This document shows, piece by piece, positions 18,200 through 26,576 of a stretch of DNA of 64,000 bases. The notes beneath the pieces are model-generated. The model saw only the letters and a program-made list of their open reading frames with translations, had not been told where the DNA came from and did not search any database. The stretch's first letter is position 1. Each line of letters opens with the position of its first letter. Source of the stretch: Hyphomicrobiales bacterium (GTDB taxonomy: Bacteria; Pseudomonadota; Alphaproteobacteria; Rhizobiales; Rhizobiaceae); NCBI GenBank assembly GCA_900473795.1, contig UCMT01000024.1, forward strand, positions 124,001 through 188,000. The letters run 5' to 3'. The translations under genes and the position numbers were made by a program.

Positions 18200-18760
18200 A
18201 TGGACGCCCTCATCGATCCCCTCGCCTTCACCACCCCCGCCGAATGGGACTCCTGGCTCGCCGCCCACCACGCCCAGTCCTCCGGCATCTGGCTGCTGAT
18301 CGCCAAGAAGGGCTCGGTCAAGCCCCTGATCACCATCGGCGAAGCGCTCGATGTCGCGCTCTGCTACGGCTGGATCGACAGCCAGCGGAAGGGCCATGAC
18401 GCCCACTCCTACCTGCAGCGCTATTCGCCGCGGGGGCGCAAGAGCCCGTGGTCAAAGCTCAATGTCGAGCGGGTCGCAGCGCTCGCCGATGCCGGGCGGA
18501 TGCGGCCGGCCGGCTTGGCGGAGGTCGCTGCCGCAAAGGCCGACGGGCGCTGGGCGGTCGCCTATGCGCCGCAGCGCAAGGCCGGCCTGCCGGAGGATGT
18601 CGCGGCCGCCCTTGGAGAAAACGCGCGGGCGAAAGCTGCCTTCGAACGGCTCGACAAAAGCGGCCAATACACCCTCATCCTGCCGGTCCTGAAAGCCACC
18701 ACGCCGGAGATCCGGGTGGCTCGCCTGAAGAAGGCGATCGCCAAACTCGTGGACCAATAA
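18200..18760 (+). CDS. YdeI/OmpD-associated family protein
   Basis: A 186-residue cytoplasmic protein. The segments LAAHHAQSSGIWLLIAKKGS, GEALDVALCYGWIDSQRKGHD, LQRYSPRGRKSPWSKLNVE and the C-terminal AFERLDKSGQYTLILPVLKA are those of the YdeI family. Members are linked to antimicrobial-peptide or bacteriocin tolerance in some bacteria, but the biochemical role is not known. It appears monocistronic. The ribosome-binding site is weak (CTGGACCACCC before ATG). Confidence 0.88.
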   Translation: MDALIDPLAFTTPAEWDSWLAAHHAQSSGIWLLIAKKGSVKPLITIGEALDVALCYGWIDSQRKGHDAHSYLQRYSPRGRKSPWSKLNVERVAALADAGRMRPAGLAEVAAAKADGRWAVAYAPQRKAGLPEDVAAALGENARAKAAFERLDKSGQYTLILPVLKATTPEIRVARLKKAIAKLVDQ

Positions 18761-18870
18761 TCGCCATTGCCGCAGAACCGCGTCAATCATTCCAATGGCT
18801 TGCCCGGCAGGCCCGGGAAAATTCATCCCCGCTCATCCCCGCCCCGAAAACCTGCCCCATACTCACCCTT

Positions 18871-19250
18871 GCCTCCGTCGCCGGAGTGTTTCGCGAGACG
18901 GTCGCGGGCAGGCGGAGGCCGGCGCCCTGGTTTGACCCGTAACGTGCGGGAACGGCCAGGGAGGTGAAAGCCATGGTGGCCCTGTCCTTGGGGCAGCCGC
19001 CTATCAAGCCTCCCCCGGGCCGCCAGGTCCGGTTCGGTTGAGCCGTGCAAGTGGCCGGGCGTCCCGAAAGGATGTCGTGAAGAAAGCCACGCAGCGAGGC
19101 GAGGCGATCACCTGTAGGGGCCGGAAGCCCCGAATGAACGCCGAAGGCCACGCGAGTGCGGAGCCGCAGACTAAAACTCAAATGAGGTTCCGCACTCGTG
19201 TGGGCTCTCCACGGATGACAACACGGGCAGACCTGCTGCGTGACCGCAGG
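18871..19250 (+). ncRNA. Hairpin-dense unassigned region (candidate structured RNA or leader)
   Basis: This stretch has no convincing protein gene but many nested inverted repeats: GCCTCCG/CGGAGGC (18871-77, 18913-19), CCCTGG/CCAGGG (18925-30, 18956-61) enclosing CCCG/CGGG, GGGGC/GCCCC (19117-31), a 13-bp pair with one mismatch, CGAGTGCGGAGCC and GGTTCCGCACTCG (19153-65, 19186-98), and CTGCG/CGCAG (19234-47). The strand shown is that of the small gene after it. It contains a 22-codon ORF with a good ribosome-binding site. I could not match it to a named RNA class. GC-rich DNA forms hairpins by chance, so this is a candidate only. Confidence 0.35.
18973..19041 (+). CDS. Possible 22-residue leader peptide
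   Basis: ATG at 18973 preceded by AGGGAGGTGAAAGCC, one of the better ribosome-binding sites nearby. The peptide starts MVALSLGQPPIKPPPG and is rich in Pro (five in 22). It lies within the hairpin-dense region and about 230 bp before the next small gene. Proline runs slow ribosomes, so an attenuator role is conceivable; this is inference from position and composition. Confidence 0.25.
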   Translation: MVALSLGQPPIKPPPGRQVRFG

Positions 19251-19272
19251 GACGTGCGCGAAGGAAAGGTGA

Positions 19273-19659
19273 GATGAAGATCAGAAGCAAGAAGAACAAC
19301 AGCGCATCGAGGAGGAAGAGGACGCCGAGCTCTATCTGCCCGGCTTCACGTGGGGCGAATTCCGCCGGCTGCCGCAGCGCCAGCAGGAGCGGGAGCGGGA
19401 GCGGGAAAAGCAGAAGGTTTTCCAGGTGTTCACCAGTTCCCTTGGTTATTTCAAGACCTGCGATCTCGCGTCCTGCCGGCGTGCAAAGGCCTGCAAGGGC
19501 TTCCTCTCGGAGGAGCAATACAGATCGGGCCGCTACCATACGAGCTTTCTGCCCTGTATCGGCGAAGGTGGCCGCCTTCAAGGCAAGGTTCTAGCTCAGG
19601 CGTGGCGGCTGGCGGGCTACCCGGACGGGAGGGATCCGGGGCCGGAGGGGATGTCCTGA
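19273..19659 (+). CDS. Small Cys-containing protein, start unclear (possible frameshift)
   Basis: The frame after the stop at 19270-19272 reads like a real protein: an acidic/charged coil ([20 protein letters not shown]), a basic stretch ending [10 protein letters not shown], and [18 protein letters not shown] with three of its four cysteines. The first ATG/GTG/TTG in frame is a GTG at 19426, which would drop the conserved-looking first half. An ATG at 19274 with AAGGAAAGGTGAG upstream is in another frame, and the frame before it (from about 19215, MTTRADLLRD...) would join if one base, the T of ATGA, were skipped. So this is a frameshifted gene, an unusual start, or a sequencing error. Function unknown. 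Confidence 0.5.
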   Translation, partial: DEDQKQEEQQRIEEEEDAELYLPGFTWGEFRRLPQRQQEREREREKQKVFQVFTSSLGYFKTCDLASCRRAKACKGFLSEEQYRSGRYHTSFLPCIGEGGRLQGKVLAQAWRLAGYPDGRDPGPEGMS

Positions 19660-19756
19660 CAGGCGGCAGGCTTCGAAAGAGGCCATCACCAAAGTTGGCC
19701 GCCGTGTCAGACATGCCCCGCCGGGAAAGACCGCCGGGGCACGGATCGAGAGGCCC

Positions 19757-20761
19757 TCAGGCCGCCATGCCCTGGATGGCCGAAACCTGCCAGTCGCCAC
19801 CGCGCTTGCGCAGGAAGGTCCAGAGTTCGACGACTTCGGTCGGATGGTCCGGATCGCCCTCGACGACGCGGCCGGTGGCGCGGTCGCGCGTCACGTCGAT
19901 GCTCTCGTAGCGCATGGCAACCGTCGCATAATCGGCGTCGTCCTCACGCCAGGCTTCCGCCACGTCGCCCTGCACCAGCTGCACGTCGCTGACCTCGTTC
20001 TTCAGGCCCTTGGTGGCATTCTCGCTCAGCTCCTCGGCAAGCCAGGACATCGCCTCCGGCGTCGTCAGCTTGCGCAGCGCCGCATAATCCTCGGTGGCAT
20101 AAGCCGCCTGCACCTCTTTCAGCATCGTCTCGAACTGGTCGAGATCCTGCTGGCCGACGCCGATCTCGTCCGCCGGTTGGGACGCGGCCCGCGCCGGCTC
20201 CTGCCGGGCGCCGCCGCCGATCTGCGGGATCTTGAAGGAGCCGGCACCAAAGCCATTGCCCGACGGGCCGGAATACCCCGTAGCAGCATCACGCGGCGAA
20301 TAGCCGGCGGCGGCCGGTTCGTTGCGGCGGGCAAAGAAGCGCATCGCCAGCATGACGGCGCCGAAGATCAGGCCGACCTGCAGCAGCAGGCCGAGGAAAC
20401 CGGCAGCGCCGCCAAGTCCGTTGCCCATCAGCATGCCGATCAGGCCGCCGAGCGCCAGGCCACCGAGCAGCGAGCGGCCGAAGCCGCCAAACAGGCCGGG
20501 GCGCTGGGCAGCGGGGCGTGTCTGGCCCATGGTCTGCTGGCCGGCCGCCTGGCCGGGAGTCTGCTGCGGCGTCATCGTCCGGTTGATCGGCGCGGCGTCG
20601 CCGGGTGCCGTGCGGGTGATCGGCGGCGTCGAAAACGTCCGCGTGCCGCGGCTGCCGAAGCCGCCGCCGGCGCGGCGCGCCTCGGCGAGATCGACCGCGG
20701 TCAACATCACCATCGAAGCGACTGCGATTGTCGCGAGAACCCGTCCAACCTTGAACATCAT
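19757..20761 (-). CDS. Tim44-domain membrane-associated protein
   Basis: About 334 residues. An N-terminal signal-like helix ([22 protein letters not shown]) is followed by a Gly/Thr/Pro/Gln-rich linker, a glycine-rich membrane stretch ([43 protein letters not shown], positions about 125-168), and a C-terminal Tim44-like domain ([35 protein letters not shown]..., ending [11 protein letters not shown]). Bacterial members are membrane proteins of unclear role, distinct from the mitochondrial import factor. I use the ATG at 20761, with AGGA five bases upstream; an ATG two codons earlier is possible. A GC-rich hairpin (19715-19741) beyond its stop may end the transcript. Confidence 0.87.
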   Translation of the reverse strand: MMFKVGRVLATIAVASMVMLTAVDLAEARRAGGGFGSRGTRTFSTPPITRTAPGDAAPINRTMTPQQTPGQAAGQQTMGQTRPAAQRPGLFGGFGRSLLGGLALGGLIGMLMGNGLGGAAGFLGLLLQVGLIFGAVMLAMRFFARRNEPAAAGYSPRDAATGYSGPSGNGFGAGSFKIPQIGGGARQEPARAASQPADEIGVGQQDLDQFETMLKEVQAAYATEDYAALRKLTTPEAMSWLAEELSENATKGLKNEVSDVQLVQGDVAEAWREDDADYATVAMRYESIDVTRDRATGRVVEGDPDHPTEVVELWTFLRKRGGDWQVSAIQGMAA

Positions 20762-21022
20762 ACTCATCCTGTTGTCTCTTCCCCGCGCGCCGGGCGCGCT
20801 TGTGAAGGACATATGGGGACATCCCGCCCGGAATTGAAGTCTTTTGCCACCCGGTTCACGGTAAAGCGGCGGGGAAGACGCGTCCGAACTGCCGCTTTTT
20901 CGGCCTCTTGGCAAAAATCCCCGCCGCCGGTTTGCCTGCGACAATGGCCCCTTGCCGGGTGGCGAATCGGCGGCGAGAGCGGGTTGACCGCAACCCCGCC
21001 AATTCAAGGGGGCGAGATCATC

Positions 21023-22381
21023 TCAACCGACGACAGTGTCGAACAGCAGCTTGAGATTGAGCACGACGATGATCGAGGCGACGATCCAGGCGATGATGGC
21101 GACATATGCCGGAATGACGAAGGTGCCCATCTTCCTTTTATCCGAGACGAAGCGCACCAGCGGAATGACCGCGAAGGGCAACTGCATCGACAGGATCACC
21201 TGGCTGAACACCAGAAGTTCGGCAGTGCCCTTCTCGCCGTAGATCCAGGTGACGATAACGACCGGGATGATGGCGATACCGCGGGTGATGAGGCGGCGCG
21301 CCCAGTTCGGCAGGCGCAGACGCAGGAACCCCTCCATGACGATCTGGCCGGCCAGCGTCGCGGTGACGGTGGAGTTGAGGCCGGACGCCAGCAGAGCCAC
21401 GGCAAACAGCGTCGAGGCGATGCCGAGGCCGAGCAGCGGCGACAGGAGTTCGTAGGCCTGGCCGATCTCGGCCACATCGGTGCGGCCGTTGGCGTGGAAG
21501 ACGGAGGCCGCGATGATGAGGATGGCGGCATTGATGAACAGTGCCAGCATCAGCGCGATGGTACTGTCGGTCGTCGCCCATCTGATCGCGTCGCGCTTGC
21601 CCTCGTCGGTGCGCTTGTAGTTGCGGGTCTGGACGATGGAGGAATGCAGGTAAAGATTATGCGGCATGACGGTCGCGCCGATGATGCCGATGGCGATGTA
21701 GAGCATGGCCGGATTGGTGACCACCTCGGCGGATGGCATGAAACCGTGGAGCACGGCTGCGACCGGCGGTGCCGCGGCGGCAATCTGGATGAGGAAGCAG
21801 GTGGCGATGACGATCAGAAGCGCGATGACGAAGGCTTCGAGGAAACGGAAGCCCTTGTTCATCAGGAGCAGCAGCAGGAAGGCATCGAGCGCCGTGATCA
21901 GCGCGCCGCCGATCAGCGGAATGCCGAAGAGAAGCTTCAGCGCGATCGCGGTGCCGATCACCTCGGCCAGGTCGCAGGCGATGATCGCCGCCTCGCACAC
22001 AAGCCAGAGCAGGAAATTGACGGGCTTCGAATAACTGTCGCGACAGGATTGGGCCAGATCGCGGCCGGTCGCGATGCCGAGCCGGGCGGCGAGCGCCTGC
22101 AAGAGGATGGCCATCAGGTTGGACAACAGGATGACCGTGAGAAGCGTGTAGCCGAATTGCGAGCCGCCGGCGATGTCGGTCGCCCAGTTGCCTGGGTCCA
22201 TGTAGCCGACCGAGACCATGTAGCCGGGCCCGATGAAGGCCAGGAAACGCCGGAACCAGGTGCCGCCGGAGGGCACTGCGATGGTCGAATTGACTTCCGG
22301 AAGGCTCGGCCGGGCGTCCTCCCTCGGGCTGGCAAACGTCCAGCTTTGTTGCGCAGGCAGCACGGCTTCGGAATTGGGCAT
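21023..22381 (-). CDS. mntH: Nramp-family manganese/divalent metal transporter MntH
   Basis: A 452-residue proton-coupled Mn(II) importer of the inner membrane. The metal-site motif of TM1 reads [15 protein letters not shown] (DPGN), and that of TM6 is [10 protein letters not shown], both intact. Eleven hydrophobic spans are visible. It is divergent from the MntR-like regulator gene with an AT-rich promoter region between them. Repression by manganese-loaded MntR is expected. Confidence 0.95.
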   Translation of the reverse strand: MPNSEAVLPAQQSWTFASPREDARPSLPEVNSTIAVPSGGTWFRRFLAFIGPGYMVSVGYMDPGNWATDIAGGSQFGYTLLTVILLSNLMAILLQALAARLGIATGRDLAQSCRDSYSKPVNFLLWLVCEAAIIACDLAEVIGTAIALKLLFGIPLIGGALITALDAFLLLLLMNKGFRFLEAFVIALLIVIATCFLIQIAAAAPPVAAVLHGFMPSAEVVTNPAMLYIAIGIIGATVMPHNLYLHSSIVQTRNYKRTDEGKRDAIRWATTDSTIALMLALFINAAILIIAASVFHANGRTDVAEIGQAYELLSPLLGLGIASTLFAVALLASGLNSTVTATLAGQIVMEGFLRLRLPNWARRLITRGIAIIPVVIVTWIYGEKGTAELLVFSQVILSMQLPFAVIPLVRFVSDKRKMGTFVIPAYVAIIAWIVASIIVVLNLKLLFDTVVG

Positions 22382-22439
22382 GCAGAATCTCCGGACGCGG
22401 ACGAGGCTCGAAACAACGCCAATCTATGCCAGGGCTCAA

Positions 22440-22466
22440 CATTATACAATAGGCTATATTATATTG
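22440..22466. promoter_or_regulatory. mntH/mntR divergent promoter and candidate MntR operator
   Basis: An AT-rich island in GC-rich DNA. CATTATACAATAG and CTATATTATATTG form an imperfect dyad (9 of 13 positions) around one G. The mntH -10 (TATAAT on the minus strand, 22441-22446) lies inside it, so a bound repressor would block mntH. Assignment to MntR rests on the gene context. Confidence 0.5.
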
Positions 22467-22591
22467 ATAAGGCTTCTCTTGCCGCATCGCCGGCGGTTGG
22501 CGGAATGTGGAGGACAGATAAAGACGTTATGAAAAATCGAAGCCCGTGCTATGAAACTTCAAAAAAGCATCGACAGAGAGGATCACGCCCT

Positions 22592-23041
22592 TTGCCACGC
22601 CGCCCCGTTCCCCGCAGGGATCCGCTGCCCGACGCGGACATCCATTCCGAGGGTTTCCGGCACACCCGCGAAGCGCGGCGCGGTGCGCTCGTTGAGGACT
22701 ATGTCGAGCTGATCGCCGATCTGATCGAAGACGGCAATGAGGCGCGCCAGGTCGATATCGCCGCGCGCCTCGGCGTCGCCCAGCCGACAGTCGCCAAGAT
22801 GCTGGCACGGCTGGCCGCGGAAGGCCTGGTTACGCGCAAACCCTATCGCGGCGTGTTCCTGACCGAGGCCGGCCAGAAGGTGGCCCTGGAAAGCCGTGCC
22901 CGACACCAGACCGTAGAAGCCTTTCTGTGTTGCCTCGGCGTCAGCCCGGAAACCGCCCGCATCGATGCCGAGGGCATCGAACACCACGTCAGCGGCGAAA
23001 CGCTCGAGGCCTTTCGCCGTTTCATCGCGCGCAAGAACTGA
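22592..23041 (+). CDS. mntR: MntR manganese-responsive DtxR-family regulator
   Basis: About 149 residues. The winged helix carries [31 protein letters not shown], close to Escherichia coli MntR, and the metal-binding dimer domain ends [20 protein letters not shown] with the conserved Glu-His-His. I prefer the TTG at 22592 (AGGA nine bases upstream), giving a length like E. coli MntR; an ATG 21 codons upstream has no suitably spaced site. It is expected to sense Mn(II) and repress mntH. It is convergent with the EamA gene, stops two bases apart. Confidence 0.9.
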   Translation: MPRRPVPRRDPLPDADIHSEGFRHTREARRGALVEDYVELIADLIEDGNEARQVDIAARLGVAQPTVAKMLARLAAEGLVTRKPYRGVFLTEAGQKVALESRARHQTVEAFLCCLGVSPETARIDAEGIEHHVSGETLEAFRRFIARKN

Positions 23042-23042
23042 T

Positions 23043-23921
23043 CTAGCCCACAGTCAGCCGCCGCCCGAAGCGTTCGCCCAAAATGATGATCATGCCGGCG
23101 GAGAAGATCAGCGCGGCGCCGATGAAAACCTGGAAGGCCGGTATGTCGCCCCAGATCAGGAAACCAAGCCCGAAAGCCCAGATCAGCGAGGAATATTCGA
23201 ATGGCGCCAGCACCGATACCGGCGCGCGGCGCATGCCTTCGAACAGCGCATATTGGGCGATACCGGCGATCAGCCCGGTGGCCACCATCAGCGCGACATC
23301 GGCAAGGCTCGGCGGCACCCAGGTGACGGTGACGGCAAAGCCGGTGAACAGGATGAAGAAGCCGCTGGAAATGGTCATCTGCACCAGCGTCACCTCCTCC
23401 AGCGCGGTCTTGCGCAGGAGCACCGTCGAAAAGGCCCAGAACACCGCCGCCTGCAGCGCCAGCCAGACCGGCAGCGAGAGTTTCAGGCCGGTGCCGAACG
23501 GGTCCGTGGCAACCAGCACGCCGATGAAACCGACGACGACGGCGATCCAGCGCAAGGGTGGCACGTCCTCCTTGAGGATCGGCACCGCCAGAATGGTGAT
23601 CAGGATCGGCGCGGCATAATAGAGCGTCGTCAGCTCCGCCAGCCCCAGATCACGCGCCGCCGTGTAGTAGGAAAGCCAGGCCGCCAGCAAAAGCAGATTG
23701 CGCAGGATCATGGGCTTGAGAACCGGCGAACGGAGAGAACGGCGCAGCAACGGACCACGCCCGACGGCCACGCAGAGCGCAAAAATCGTCACGCTGCGGA
23801 CGAAGAGAATCTGCCAGACGGGCAGCGCCACCACCAGCCATTTGACCGAGGCATCCTGCAGCGTGAACAGGAAATAGGAAAAGATCGTCAGCAGAATGCC
23901 GGAAAGGACGGAGGTGTTCAC
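23043..23921 (-). CDS. EamA-family (DMT superfamily) transporter
   Basis: About 292 residues with ten predicted spans and two EamA repeats (the second includes PVSVLAPFEYSSLIWAFGLGF and IFIGAALIFSAG-like sequence). The family exports small metabolites or amino acids; the substrate is not predictable. The GTG at 23921 has GGGAG six bases upstream; the ATG six codons earlier has its purine run too far away. Confidence 0.85.
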   Translation of the reverse strand: MNTSVLSGILLTIFSYFLFTLQDASVKWLVVALPVWQILFVRSVTIFALCVAVGRGPLLRRSLRSPVLKPMILRNLLLLAAWLSYYTAARDLGLAELTTLYYAAPILITILAVPILKEDVPPLRWIAVVVGFIGVLVATDPFGTGLKLSLPVWLALQAAVFWAFSTVLLRKTALEEVTLVQMTISSGFFILFTGFAVTVTWVPPSLADVALMVATGLIAGIAQYALFEGMRRAPVSVLAPFEYSSLIWAFGLGFLIWGDIPAFQVFIGAALIFSAGMIIILGERFGRRLTVG

Positions 23922-24540
23922 GGAGGGCTCCCGATGCACGGCGAAGCGCGCGCTCCTTCGTGATAGCGCGGCCCGATCCGGTAGGGAAGAGAAGCCTATG
24001 CTCCGATCTGTGGCGAAAAATGGGGGTCGCCGGGGTGGGGCCGCGTCCGCCCATGTGGTTGCTGGCGTTCATCGCGTTCGGCTCAGGGTGGTCATCAGGC
24101 GGGGAGAAGGGAATGAATATGGTGCCACCGGCCCGCTGACGAGGCTTTTAAATCATGCTCTGATTTGGTGGCTGATCCCCTGTCCGTACCCAATGTTCAG
24201 CTCGATACGTTTCAGGGCAGCTTCAAAATAACTTGCGCCGAACCAAAAGAAAAGGCTCCGACGCGCGCCCCGAAGCCTCTCACAATCATCTCGGGAGATC
24301 AGATGGTCGTGACGCCAGCCGTGCCTCAACCCACGCTTCGGACTTCATAAGGGGTTCCACGAAATCCAGGCGGCGATCCCGCGTTTCAATCAAGTGATTG
24401 TGCTGAAACAGCGTAGTTGCAGGATTATTTTCCTTGCATGCTTTACTAAAGGCCGCGGTTTCGCTAATGTTCCTGCCAGAAGGCAGGAAGCAAACAGCAG
24501 AGAAAGCGTCACGCTTCACCGCCCCGCAGGATGCGCAACG
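23922..24540. other. Long intergenic region before the S24 regulator gene
   Basis: About 620 bp without a supported protein gene; the short frames here lack ribosome-binding sites and family-like sequence. On the minus strand a hairpin AGGCTTCG/CGGAGCCT (24254-24279) is followed by TTTCTTTT, which looks like a terminator and could end a small leftward RNA starting upstream of about 24400. The right part holds the promoter of the regulator gene, with a GTTCCTGCCAGAAGGCAGGAAGC hairpin-like dyad (CCTGCC/GGCAGG) near 24471-24488. Confidence 0.35.
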
Positions 24541-25206
24541 ATGTTTTCACATGACCGGATCTGGGGCGCGATCGATGCGCTCGCCGAGCGTCACCAGCTA
24601 TCGCCTTCGGGTCTCGCCCGGCGGGCCGGCCTCGATCCGACGTCGTTCAACAAATCCAAGCGGCACTCTGCCGATGGGCGCGAACGCTGGCCTTCGACGG
24701 AATCGATTGCCAAGGTCCTCGATGCCACCGGCTCGACAATCACCCAGTTCATGGAATTCCTGCGCCCGGGACCAGCGTCCGGCTCGCTGCCTGAAGGCGC
24801 GTTTCCGCCGCAAACCGGCTCTATCCCGCTGCTCGGCTTCGCCCAGGCGGGTGCCGGCGGCTTTTTCGACGATGGCGGCTTTCCGGCCGGCCAGGGCTGG
24901 GACGTGGTCGAGTTTCCGGCCGCCCCCGGCGCCAGGGCCGGGGTCTATGCGTTGGAAATCCAGGGCGACAGCATGCTGCCGCTCTATCGCGACGGCGACG
25001 TGCTGATAGTCGAACCCGGCGCGCAGATCCGCCGCGGCGACCGCGTCGTGGTGAAAACGACCGAGGGCGAGGTCATGGCCAAGGTTCTGGTGCGCCAGAC
25101 CGCCCGCAGCATCGAGCTGCTTTCGCTCAACCCGGAGCATCCGAACCGCACATTCGAGCTCAGCGAGGTCGAATGGATAGCCCGGATCATCTGGGCCAGC
25201 CAATAG
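24541..25206 (+). CDS. S24 peptidase-family transcriptional regulator (LexA/CI-like)
   Basis: A 221-residue regulator. Residues about 1-70 are an HTH of the Cro/CI type (LAERHQLSPSGLARRAGLDPTSFNKSKR). The C-terminal S24 domain has the serine in GDSMLPLYRDGDVLIVEP and the lysine in GDRVVVKTTEGEVMAKVL, the catalytic dyad of LexA-like autoproteolysis, and an Ala-Gly in FAQAGAGGF could be the cleavage bond. So it may self-cleave under stress, although many HTH-S24 regulators in rhizobia do not. The frame is open upstream but the ATG at 24541 matches the domain start. The nuclease-fold gene follows 13 bp later. Confidence 0.88.
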   Translation: MFSHDRIWGAIDALAERHQLSPSGLARRAGLDPTSFNKSKRHSADGRERWPSTESIAKVLDATGSTITQFMEFLRPGPASGSLPEGAFPPQTGSIPLLGFAQAGAGGFFDDGGFPAGQGWDVVEFPAAPGARAGVYALEIQGDSMLPLYRDGDVLIVEPGAQIRRGDRVVVKTTEGEVMAKVLVRQTARSIELLSLNPEHPNRTFELSEVEWIARIIWASQ

Positions 25207-25219
25207 GACAGTTTTCCTG

Positions 25220-26056
25220 ATGAAGCGGCACCTCATCACCATTGCCGGCGGATTGCTTGGCATTTTTCTGACGGTCGTGCTTCTGGAAAGCGGCGCATCG
25301 GTCATTCAGGGACAGCAAAGCGCGGCCACGCCCGAATTCACGCTTGAAACACCGGAGCTCAGCGATGTGCCAGATCTGGGCGGCATCGAAACGGGTACAG
25401 CGGAAACGGACGACGGCGAAGCCGTGCCGATCGATCCGGCTGAAAGCAGCACGGTCGATCCCGAGAGCAAGCCCGTACGCGACATCGCCCCGGAGCAATT
25501 CGGCTTGCCTGAGGAGGTGACGGCAAAGCCGCTCGAGCGCATCGAGGCCCGCCAGTCCATGTCCGATCCCGTGGCAAAACCCGAACCCGTTCCGTCCGTC
25601 CTTCGCCATCCGGTCGCGCTCTCGGCGGGGCTTATCCAGTTCGATGGCGACCGCCTGCTGCAGCTTGACGGGCTCGTCTCGCAGACAGCCGGGCGTACCT
25701 GCGACGCCAACGGCAAGAGCTGGCCCTGCGGCCTCGTGGCGCGCACCGCATTCCGCAACTTCCTGCGGGCCCGCGCGCTTTTGTGCAACGTCCCGAAAAG
25801 CGGCTGGCAGGGCACACTGACCACCACCTGCACCGTCAACAGCACCGATCCCGCAGTCTGGCTCGCCGAAAACGGCTGGGCGGAGGCATCGGCGGGATCA
25901 CCGCTCGAGGCCAAGGTGGAAGCGGCAAGACAATCCCGTCTCGGCATTTTCGGCGACGATCCCCGCGCCGTCGGCGCAGCGCCAATCCCGCTTGATGAAG
26001 CGACGACGCCCGAGGAGCCACGAACCGAAACCGATATGCTCCAACCGGACTTGTAA
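25220..26056 (+). CDS. Thermonuclease-fold periplasmic or membrane-anchored protein, probably inactive
   Basis: A 278-residue protein. The N-terminus is a membrane anchor or signal (HLITIAGGLLGIFLTVVLLESGASV), followed by a long acidic Pro/Glu/Asp linker to about residue 125. The C-terminal part resembles staphylococcal-nuclease domains: CDANGKSWPCGLVARTAFRNFL, then WLAENGWAEAS and ARQSRLGIFGD. The usual catalytic segment with Arg-Val-x-Gly-Ile-Asp-Thr-Pro-Glu is absent; its place is taken by SAGLIQFDGDRLLQLDGLVS. It is therefore a fold relative without obvious nuclease residues. Four cysteines could form disulfides. Tandem with the S24 regulator gene. Confidence 0.75.
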   Translation: MKRHLITIAGGLLGIFLTVVLLESGASVIQGQQSAATPEFTLETPELSDVPDLGGIETGTAETDDGEAVPIDPAESSTVDPESKPVRDIAPEQFGLPEEVTAKPLERIEARQSMSDPVAKPEPVPSVLRHPVALSAGLIQFDGDRLLQLDGLVSQTAGRTCDANGKSWPCGLVARTAFRNFLRARALLCNVPKSGWQGTLTTTCTVNSTDPAVWLAENGWAEASAGSPLEAKVEAARQSRLGIFGDDPRAVGAAPIPLDEATTPEEPRTETDMLQPDL

Positions 26057-26108
26057 GACGCAGCGCCGGTCCATACCTCTTTGCCAGTCCCAGCAGCACG
26101 GATACGTC

Positions 26109-26519
26109 ATGCCCGAAAACCTCAGCCCTCAGGAAGCTCTCATCTATGTCATGGTGATGATGTCGGCGGTCGACAAGACCATGACCGATAACGAACTGGA
26201 AGGCATCGGCCGGCTGGCTCGCTTCCTGCCGGTCTTCGACGGCTTCGACCATGACCGGCTGGTGCATGTGGCGCGGGAATGCGGGGCTCTGCTCGACGGC
26301 CCGGAAGGACTGGACATCGCGCTTGAAGTCGTGCGCGAGGCGCTCCCGCCCCCCCTCTACGATACGGCTTATGCCGTCGCCGTGGAGCTTGCCGCCACCG
26401 ATCATTCCGTCCTGAACGAGGAAATCCGGCTGCTGCAGCTTCTTCGGGATCGACTGGGGCTCGACAAGCTCACCTGCGCCGCCATCGAGCGCAGCGCCAT
26501 TGCCCGCTTCCGCAAATAG
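26109..26519 (+). CDS. TerB-like (tellurite-resistance fold) protein
   Basis: A 136-residue all-alpha protein. SPQEALIYVMVMMSAVDKTMTDNELEGIGRL and the second half DTAYAVAVELAATDHSVLNEEIRLLQLLRDRLGLD have the paired acidic motifs (D...D.E, D..LN.EE) of the TerB/DjlA metal-binding family. Homologues are common, usually without proven tellurite function. It starts 52 bp after the nuclease-fold gene and is likely co-transcribed; no good ribosome-binding site is visible at the ATG. Confidence 0.85.
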   Translation: MPENLSPQEALIYVMVMMSAVDKTMTDNELEGIGRLARFLPVFDGFDHDRLVHVARECGALLDGPEGLDIALEVVREALPPPLYDTAYAVAVELAATDHSVLNEEIRLLQLLRDRLGLDKLTCAAIERSAIARFRK

Positions 26520-26576
26520 CCGGCAAGGATACCGGGTCGCTCTCCTGCCATTTCCAAAGGCGTAGAGAGAACACGA

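Noticed and set aside
19844-22528. Long plus-strand frame running opposite the Tim44 and mntH genes into mntR
   Set aside because: Only the last part (mntR) is conserved; the rest is the complement of two well-supported membrane proteins. I start mntR at 22592 instead.
24165-24350. 61-codon plus-strand frame in the gap before the S24 gene
   Set aside because: No ribosome-binding site, weak codon bias, no family-like sequence; it overlaps the minus-strand terminator-like hairpin.
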